Of a stretch of 13,306 bases of DNA, positions 9,548 through 13,306 are shown piece by piece (the first letter of the stretch is position 1; the number at the start of each line of letters is the position of its first letter). The notes beneath the pieces are model-generated. The model was not told the DNA's origin, searched no databases, and saw only the letters and a program-made list of their open reading frames with translations. This stretch comes from Burkholderiaceae bacterium (lineage in GTDB: Bacteria > Pseudomonadota > Gammaproteobacteria > Burkholderiales > Burkholderiaceae), in the NCBI GenBank assembly GCA_030151165.1, contig JASLEM010000336.1:1-13306 (forward strand), in the 5' to 3' direction. A program made the position numbers and the translations under genes.

Positions 9548-9946
9548 ATGCCACGCTCGACACCCTCCCCCGCCCCGGCGCCGAAAGCGCCGCCCGCCAC
9601 CCCGCAGCTGCGCCTGCGCATGCGCATCACCGACGGCGACACCGTCGCCATCGGCCCGGGCAAGATCGCGCTGCTCGAGGCCGTGCAGGCGCAGGGCTCG
9701 ATCACGGCGGCCGCGAAGAGCCTGGGCATGTCGTACCGCCGCGCCTGGGTGCTGGTCGACGAGCTCAACGGCGCGCTGCGGACGCCGGCCGTGACGTCCG
9801 AGCAAGGCGGTCCGCGCGGCGGCGGCAGCGTGCTGACGCCGGCCGGCGAGAAGGCGGTGCGCCTCTACCGCGCGATCGAGACGAAGGCGCTCGCGGCCTG
9901 CGCCGCGGACATCGCGCGGCTGCTCGCGATGGTGCCCGGCCGCTGA
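9548..9946 (+). CDS. ModE-type winged-helix regulator, DNA-binding domain only
   Basis: This DNA-binding protein has 132 residues. After a proline/alanine-rich start (PSPAPAPKAPPATP) comes the ModE/LysR-type winged helix. It begins LRLRMRITDGDTVAIGPGKI, continues through the helix-turn-helix (ALLEAVQAQGSITAAAKSLG, then MSYRRAWVLVDELN), and the wing ends in the typical GGGSVLTPAGEKAVRLYR. Full-length ModE is about 260 residues with two C-terminal molybdate-binding (Mop/TOBE) domains, which are absent here. It therefore either senses something else or depends on a partner. The ATG at 9548 is chosen because AGG lies nine bases upstream; an in-frame GTG at 9512 would add 12 alanine-rich residues. 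It likely acts at the dyad at 9474-9497, repressing itself and the divergent PEP-CTERM gene (inference). No molybdate transporter genes are adjacent. Confidence 0.88.
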   Translation: MPRSTPSPAPAPKAPPATPQLRLRMRITDGDTVAIGPGKIALLEAVQAQGSITAAAKSLGMSYRRAWVLVDELNGALRTPAVTSEQGGPRGGGSVLTPAGEKAVRLYRAIETKALAACAADIARLLAMVPGR

Positions 9947-9978
9947 ACGGCCGCGGCGCCGCGCGTCGCGTCAGGCGA

Positions 9979-10839
9979 TCACTTCTTCTTGCGCGCGAAG
10001 GCCTGCTGCAGCACGTCCGGATCGAATCCCGCGCCCGCGGCGCCGGTGGTCGCGTAGCGGTACAGCGCGGCCGAGTAGATTCCCGACAGCGCCGAGTGCG
10101 CCAGGGCCAGCGCCAGCAACGCGGCGACGCTCGCGGCGACGGCCAGCACGATGAGCGCCACGCTGCCGGCCATCGCCGCGCCGACGCACAACGCCGCCGC
10201 GCCGAGCGCCGCGGCCACGTACAGCAGCCCGAACGCGACGCTCAGCCCGCCCTGCCCGATGACGTTCTCGCCCCACGTCTTCTTCAGCATGCTCGCGCTT
10301 TCCCTGACGGCCTCGACCGGGCCGACGTCGCGGTGGACGAGGATCGGCACCACCATCGCGGTGGCCACCGTCCAGCCCACGCCCAGCAGGCCGACGACGA
10401 TGCGCCCGAGGAAGCCGACGCGCTCCTGGATCGCGCGCAGCACCATGCCGACGGTCGCCGCGATGATCGCGTAGCCGAGCAGGCTGCCGGCGCGCGAGCG
10501 CGCGACCTGCCAGCCGGCCGCGACCGTCGGCTCGCCGCCGTCGAAGCGGATCATCGCCGCGCCGACCAGCGCGGTGTTGCAGAAGAAGATCACGAAGTAC
10601 GAGCTGACGTAGAACAGCACGCCGAAGCAGAACATGGCCGGCGACACGTGGCCGCCGTCGCGCACCTGCGTGAGGCCGTCGATCGACCACAGGCCCACCG
10701 CGCCGAGCGCGAAGGCCGCGGCGACCAGCACCGTCGCCAGCGCCGAGACCAGCGGGAAGGCCAGCAGCTGGGTGTCCTGCTTCAGCACGGCCCAGCTCGC
10801 CCGGGTCAGGCTCCAGCTGCGCGAGAAACGTTCGAACAT
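9979..10839 (-). CDS. DUF6159 family integral membrane protein
   Basis: This is an uncharacterised inner-membrane protein of 286 residues. It opens with the family-typical MFERFSRSWSLTRASWAVLK, then membrane segments at about 27-50, 68-95, 118-138, 143-168, 198-222 and 225-250. The cytoplasmic loop HRDVGPVEAVRESASMLKKT (169-188) and a lysine-rich tail (ARKKK) complete it. The ATG at 10839 is supported by GAGGAG about eight bases upstream; an upstream extension in the same frame has no such site and no hydrophobic character. It lies 70 bases downstream of the second lacI gene on the same strand, with a strong hairpin between, so co-transcription is possible but not certain. It converges on the modE-like gene with a 32-bp gap. 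No molecular function is known for this family. Confidence 0.85.
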   Translation of the reverse strand: MFERFSRSWSLTRASWAVLKQDTQLLAFPLVSALATVLVAAAFALGAVGLWSIDGLTQVRDGGHVSPAMFCFGVLFYVSSYFVIFFCNTALVGAAMIRFDGGEPTVAAGWQVARSRAGSLLGYAIIAATVGMVLRAIQERVGFLGRIVVGLLGVGWTVATAMVVPILVHRDVGPVEAVRESASMLKKTWGENVIGQGGLSVAFGLLYVAAALGAAALCVGAAMAGSVALIVLAVAASVAALLALALAHSALSGIYSAALYRYATTGAAGAGFDPDVLQQAFARKKK

Positions 10840-10876
10840 GGCTCTCTCCTCTTCGTCGTTGATGTGTCTTTCGCCG

Positions 10877-10906
10877 GCGCGCGGCGCCCCGCGAGGCGCC
10901 ACGCGC
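10877..10906 (-). terminator. Strong GC hairpin after the second lacI gene (terminator or attenuator-like)
   Basis: The arms are GCGCG-C-GGCGCC (10877-10888) and GGCGCC-A-CGCGC (10895-10906). They form a 12-bp stem with one mismatch and a six-base loop. On the minus strand it starts three bases past the lacI stop at 10910. There is no T-run after it, so it is not a canonical intrinsic terminator. It could slow transcription into the DUF6159 gene or protect the lacI mRNA. Confidence 0.45.
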
Positions 10907-10909
10907 GCA

Positions 10910-11995
10910 TCATGCGCGCCTGCCCGCGGGCTCGCGCGCGCGGGCAGGCGATCGTTCGGCGGCACCGTGCGCCGGCGCGGCGGTCGATCCCCGCACCATC
11001 ACCTCGTGCGCCAGCACGCGCGTGGGCGGCTCGGTCGCGGCGCCCGGCTTGAGCTCGCCCGAGAGCAGCAGGTCGACCGCGGCCATCGCCATCTCGGCGA
11101 CCGGCTGGCGCACCGTCGTCAGCTCGGGCCAGACGAGCGTGGCCGCGCGCGAGTCGTCGAAGCCGACGATGGACAGCTCGCGCGGCACCGCGATGCCCAG
11201 GCGCTGGGCGGCGGCGAGCACGCCGAGCGCCATGTCGTCGTTGGCCGCGAAGACGGCCGTCGGCGGCACCGGACGGCTCAGCAGGCTGTGCGCGCCGTCG
11301 ACGCCGGAGTCGAAATCGAACCGGCCGGGGATGACGAGCGCCGGGTCGACCTCGAGGCCGTGCGCCGCCATCGCCCGCTCGAAGCCGTGCTGGCGCCGCT
11401 CGCTCGCGGCCTGGTCGCCCTGGATGAACGCGATGCGCCGGTGGCCCAGGCTCGCGAGCAGGTTGGTGAGTTCCTCGGCGGCGAGCGTGTCGTCCATCAC
11501 GACCTGCGCCATGCCGTGGCCGCCGCCGGCCGGCGAGATCAGCACGGTGGGCGTGCCGTGCGCGCGCAGCGTGGCGAGGACGCCGGGGTTGTCGCACAGC
11601 GGCGGCGTGAGGATCATGCCGTCGGGCCGCAGCGCCGACAGCATCGCCTCGGTCTGCGGCTGCAGGTCGGCGCCGTCGCTCTGCAGCGATTCGACGACGA
11701 GGTGGCGGCCGGCCTCGCGGCAGCGCAGCGTGGCGCCGCGCTGGATGCCCGCGACGTAGGCCGCGCTCGGTTCGTAGTACAGCAGGCCGATGAGGAAGGA
11801 CTTCGCGCCGGCGAGGCTGCGCGCGGACAGCTGCGGGCGGTAGTTCAGCTCGGCGACGACCTGGAGCACCAGCGCCCGCGTCTCCGCGTGCACGGTCGCC
11901 TCCTTGTTCATCACGCGCGAGACGGTCTTGATCGACACGCCGGCCTTCTTCGCGACGTCGACGATGGTGGGCGGTGCGCCCGCTCGCTTGTTCAA
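10910..11995 (-). CDS. LacI-family transcriptional regulator, paralogue of the one at 7315-8421
   Basis: This is a repressor of 361 residues. The helix-turn-helix is at about 10-29 (TIVDVAKKAGVSIKTVSRVM begins it). The hinge LNYRPQLSARSLAG and the effector domain follow (TAVFAANDDMALGVLAAAQR; SIVGFDDSRAATLVWPELTT). Over the 98 residues from RSLAGA to SPA, 73 are identical by eye to the other LacI protein, and the recognition-helix core AGVSIKTVSRVMN is the same. The TTG at 11995 is chosen because GAGGGG sits five bases upstream and the product then begins nine residues before the helix-turn-helix. The first in-frame ATG upstream is about 290 bases away, in a stretch without LacI-like sequence. 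Its target is unclear: no matching operator is seen at its own promoter, so it may act at 5518-5554 or outside the window. Confidence 0.92.
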   Translation of the reverse strand: MNKRAGAPPTIVDVAKKAGVSIKTVSRVMNKEATVHAETRALVLQVVAELNYRPQLSARSLAGAKSFLIGLLYYEPSAAYVAGIQRGATLRCREAGRHLVVESLQSDGADLQPQTEAMLSALRPDGMILTPPLCDNPGVLATLRAHGTPTVLISPAGGGHGMAQVVMDDTLAAEELTNLLASLGHRRIAFIQGDQAASERRQHGFERAMAAHGLEVDPALVIPGRFDFDSGVDGAHSLLSRPVPPTAVFAANDDMALGVLAAAQRLGIAVPRELSIVGFDDSRAATLVWPELTTVRQPVAEMAMAAVDLLLSGELKPGAATEPPTRVLAHEVMVRGSTAAPAHGAAERSPARAREPAGRRA

Positions 11996-12357
11996 ATCTT
12001 CCCCTCTCGGACTCGTTCGGCTTCCCGGGCGCGCCGGCCGGATGGTCGCCCGGCCCCGTCGACGCGCCCGTGGATCGCGGGCGCGCGCCCCTGTTCCGAT
12101 GCAATGTGCCACAGGGCCGGGCGCGCGCCGCGCGGGAGCTTCACCTAGGCGTGGCTCAATCCCCAAGTCGTGTTGCCGGATGCGACGAAAGCTTGCCGTT
12201 AGCTGAAGCTCTGTTGCTCCGAGCCTTCGCGAGCCGGCCGCGAGACAAAACGAAACACGGCGATACGGCGATGAAAGCATCATCCGGGCCGCGAAGTGCG
12301 TAATAGGGACGTGCCGATCGACAAGGCCGGCACACCACCAACCCCAAGGAACAGATC
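11996..12357. other. Intergenic region between the divergent lacI paralogue and spy-like gene
   Basis: The 362 bases contain no gene with recognisable protein content; the open frames crossing them are low-complexity Arg/Ala/Pro products. The start-proximal ends hold the lacI ribosome site (GAGGGG, 12001-12006) and the spy-like ribosome site (AAGGA, seven bases before 12358). The part at 12170-12260 is less GC-rich and may carry both promoters, but no convincing -35/-10 pair was found. An imperfect dyad AGCTT-N11-AAGCT occurs near 12190-12210. No TGACAnCGnTGTCA operator is present. Confidence 0.5.
12001..12006 (-). promoter_or_regulatory. Ribosome binding site deciding the TTG start of the second lacI
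   Basis: On the minus strand the sequence is GAGAGGGGAAGATTTGAAC, which places GAGGGG five bases before TTG. It is the only plausible initiation signal upstream of the helix-turn-helix. Confidence 0.65.
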
Positions 12358-12867
12358 ATGAAGACGAACTGGCTCAAGCGCACCCTGATGGGTGTGGCCG
12401 CCTCCGCAGCCCTCATCGGCGTCGCCGCTTACGCGCAAGGCGCCTTCCACGGCGGCCCGCCGTCGGCCGCCGACATGGCCGCCCACCAGGCCCGCATGCT
12501 CGAACACATCGGCAAGCGCCTGAACCTCGACGCCGCCCAGCAGGCCAAGCTGCAGGCGCTCGCCAACACGCTGCACGCGCAGCACCAGGCGATGATGACC
12601 GGCGCCGCCGACCCGCACGCCCGCATGCAGGCGCTGATCGCCGGCAACACCTTCGACCGCGCCGGCGCGCAGCGGCTGGTCAACGAGAAGGTCGCGCAGG
12701 TCCAGGCCAACAGCCCCGCGATCATCGCCGCCGCCGGCGACTTCTTCGACAGCCTGAACCCGACCCAGCAGCAACAGGTGCGTGATTTCGCGGCCAAGCA
12801 CCACGGCATGGGCGGCCACATGGGCCACCACGGCCAGGCGCCGGCGTCGGCGACGACGACCAACTGA
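12358..12867 (+). CDS. Spy/CpxP-like periplasmic protein (LTxxQ family)
   Basis: This is a periplasmic helical protein of 169 residues, as usual for the Spy/CpxP family of chaperones and stress modulators. It has a signal peptide with cleavage after AYA (residue 26) and two degenerate LTxxQ motifs, LNLDAAQ (55-61) and LNPTQQQ (133-139). Long amphipathic helices lie between them. A His/Met/Gly-rich tail follows ([12 protein letters not shown], about 148-159) that could bind copper or another metal. The ATG at 12358 has AAGGA seven bases upstream. The next gene on the strand, 133 bases on, encodes a response regulator, so this is probably the CpxP- or Spy-type accessory of that two-component system, acting at the sensor or as its output. 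The family call is firm; the signal is inferred. Confidence 0.88.
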   Translation: MKTNWLKRTLMGVAASAALIGVAAYAQGAFHGGPPSAADMAAHQARMLEHIGKRLNLDAAQQAKLQALANTLHAQHQAMMTGAADPHARMQALIAGNTFDRAGAQRLVNEKVAQVQANSPAIIAAAGDFFDSLNPTQQQQVRDFAAKHHGMGGHMGHHGQAPASATTTN

Positions 12868-12874
12868 GCCGGGC

Positions 12875-12897
12875 GAGGTGGACGAGACATCCACTTC
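12875..12897 (+). repeat. Short inverted repeat after the spy-like gene
   Basis: GAGGTGGA (12875-12882) pairs with TCCACTTC (12890-12897) across a seven-base loop, giving eight RNA base pairs including one G-U. It lies eight bases past the spy-like stop. No T-run follows, so it would be at most a partial terminator or an mRNA end-stabiliser before the response-regulator gene. Confidence 0.35.
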
Positions 12898-13000
12898 GCG
12901 CCGATATTTCCGGGGCGCGCCCAGGCCGGGCCGCGCTTCGGCCTCGATTTCCTCGCGCTTTGGCGCACTGCATGTCCGCGCAGGGTCGGCTTCTCCTAAC

Positions 13001-13306
13001 ATGACCTCCATGCGCCGCATCCTGATGATCGACGACGACGCGCTCCTCGCCGCGCCGCTCGCCACCTATTTCCGCCGCTTCGACTTCGAGCTCGACAGCG
13101 CCACCAGCCCCAGCGAGGGCCTGGCCAAGCTCGCCGCGCAGCCTTACGACGCCGCGATCCTCGATGTGATGCTGCCCGAGATGGACGGCTTCGAGCTGTG
13201 CCGCGCGATCCGCAAGGACAGCGACATCCCGATCGTCATGCTCACCGCGCGCGGCGACGTGATGGACCGCATCGTCGGCCTCGAGATCGGCGCCGACGAC
13301 TACATC
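13001..13306 (+). CDS. Response regulator, receiver domain (cut by the right window edge)
   Basis: The 102 residues present are the phospho-acceptor receiver domain of a two-component response regulator, most like the OmpR/CpxR group. The acidic pair and following residue are DDD (11-13), the phosphorylated aspartate is Asp55 in [13 protein letters not shown], the conserved threonine is Thr82 in VMLTARGD, and the sequence ends at GADDYI just before the conserved lysine. The DNA-binding half lies beyond the window. ATG at 13001 and an in-frame ATG at 13010 are both possible starts; neither has a clear Shine-Dalgarno. The preceding spy-like gene on the same strand suggests an envelope-stress or metal-responsive system, with a histidine kinase expected downstream. 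Confidence 0.93.
   Translation, partial: MTSMRRILMIDDDALLAAPLATYFRRFDFELDSATSPSEGLAKLAAQPYDAAILDVMLPEMDGFELCRAIRKDSDIPIVMLTARGDVMDRIVGLEIGADDYI

Noticed and set aside
9953..9962. GCGGCGCCGC palindrome between modE-like and DUF6159 genes as a bidirectional terminator
   Set aside because: A ten-base palindrome has almost no loop, lacks T-runs on either side, and such GC palindromes are expected by chance in this composition.
12290..12310. TAATAG near 12300 as a -10 element for the spy-like gene
   Set aside because: No acceptable -35 at 16-18 bases upstream was found, so the promoter is not called.

Overview
The window is about 13.3 kb of very GC-rich bacterial DNA, densely packed with genes. 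A PEP-CTERM surface protein, a DUF6159 membrane protein, a ModE-type regulator, a TonB receptor and a Spy-like chaperone occur together here. This suggests a betaproteobacterium of the order Burkholderiales (Roseateles/Massilia-like). That placement is an inference from gene content; no rRNA or other marker gene is present.

Positions 1-8421 look like one sugar-uptake locus with a divergent layout. Leftward from about 5.5 kb run a TonB-dependent outer-membrane receptor, a periplasmic family-1 solute-binding protein, and two MalF/MalG-type permeases, the last cut by the left edge. Rightward run a tryptophan-halogenase-family flavoprotein and a LacI-family regulator two bases downstream of it. 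Between the two arms, at 5504-5569, lie two near-identical 14-bp palindromes (TGACAnCGnTGTCA). Each overlaps the -35 element of one of two well-formed divergent promoters. The simplest reading is that the LacI protein represses both arms until an oligosaccharide or a derivative is imported. The ABC transporter's ATPase is not in the window.

Positions 8396-9946 hold a second small divergent pair. Leftward is a secreted PEP-CTERM protein made of two cysteine-free copies of a domain resembling the sulfite-oxidase molybdopterin-binding fold. Rightward is a short ModE-type regulator that has only the DNA-binding domain. The 114 bp between them contain a 24-bp dyad with the 8-8-8 architecture of classical ModE operators. 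This is the strongest candidate here for a little-described system.

Positions 9979-11995 (leftward) hold a DUF6159 integral membrane protein and, upstream of it, a second LacI regulator with a TTG start. It is a close paralogue of the first, with the same recognition-helix core. Positions 12358-13306 (rightward) hold a Spy/CpxP-like periplasmic protein with a His/Met-rich tail. A response regulator follows and is cut by the right edge, so this looks like the start of an envelope-stress or metal two-component operon. No tRNA, rRNA, CRISPR array or insertion sequence was seen.
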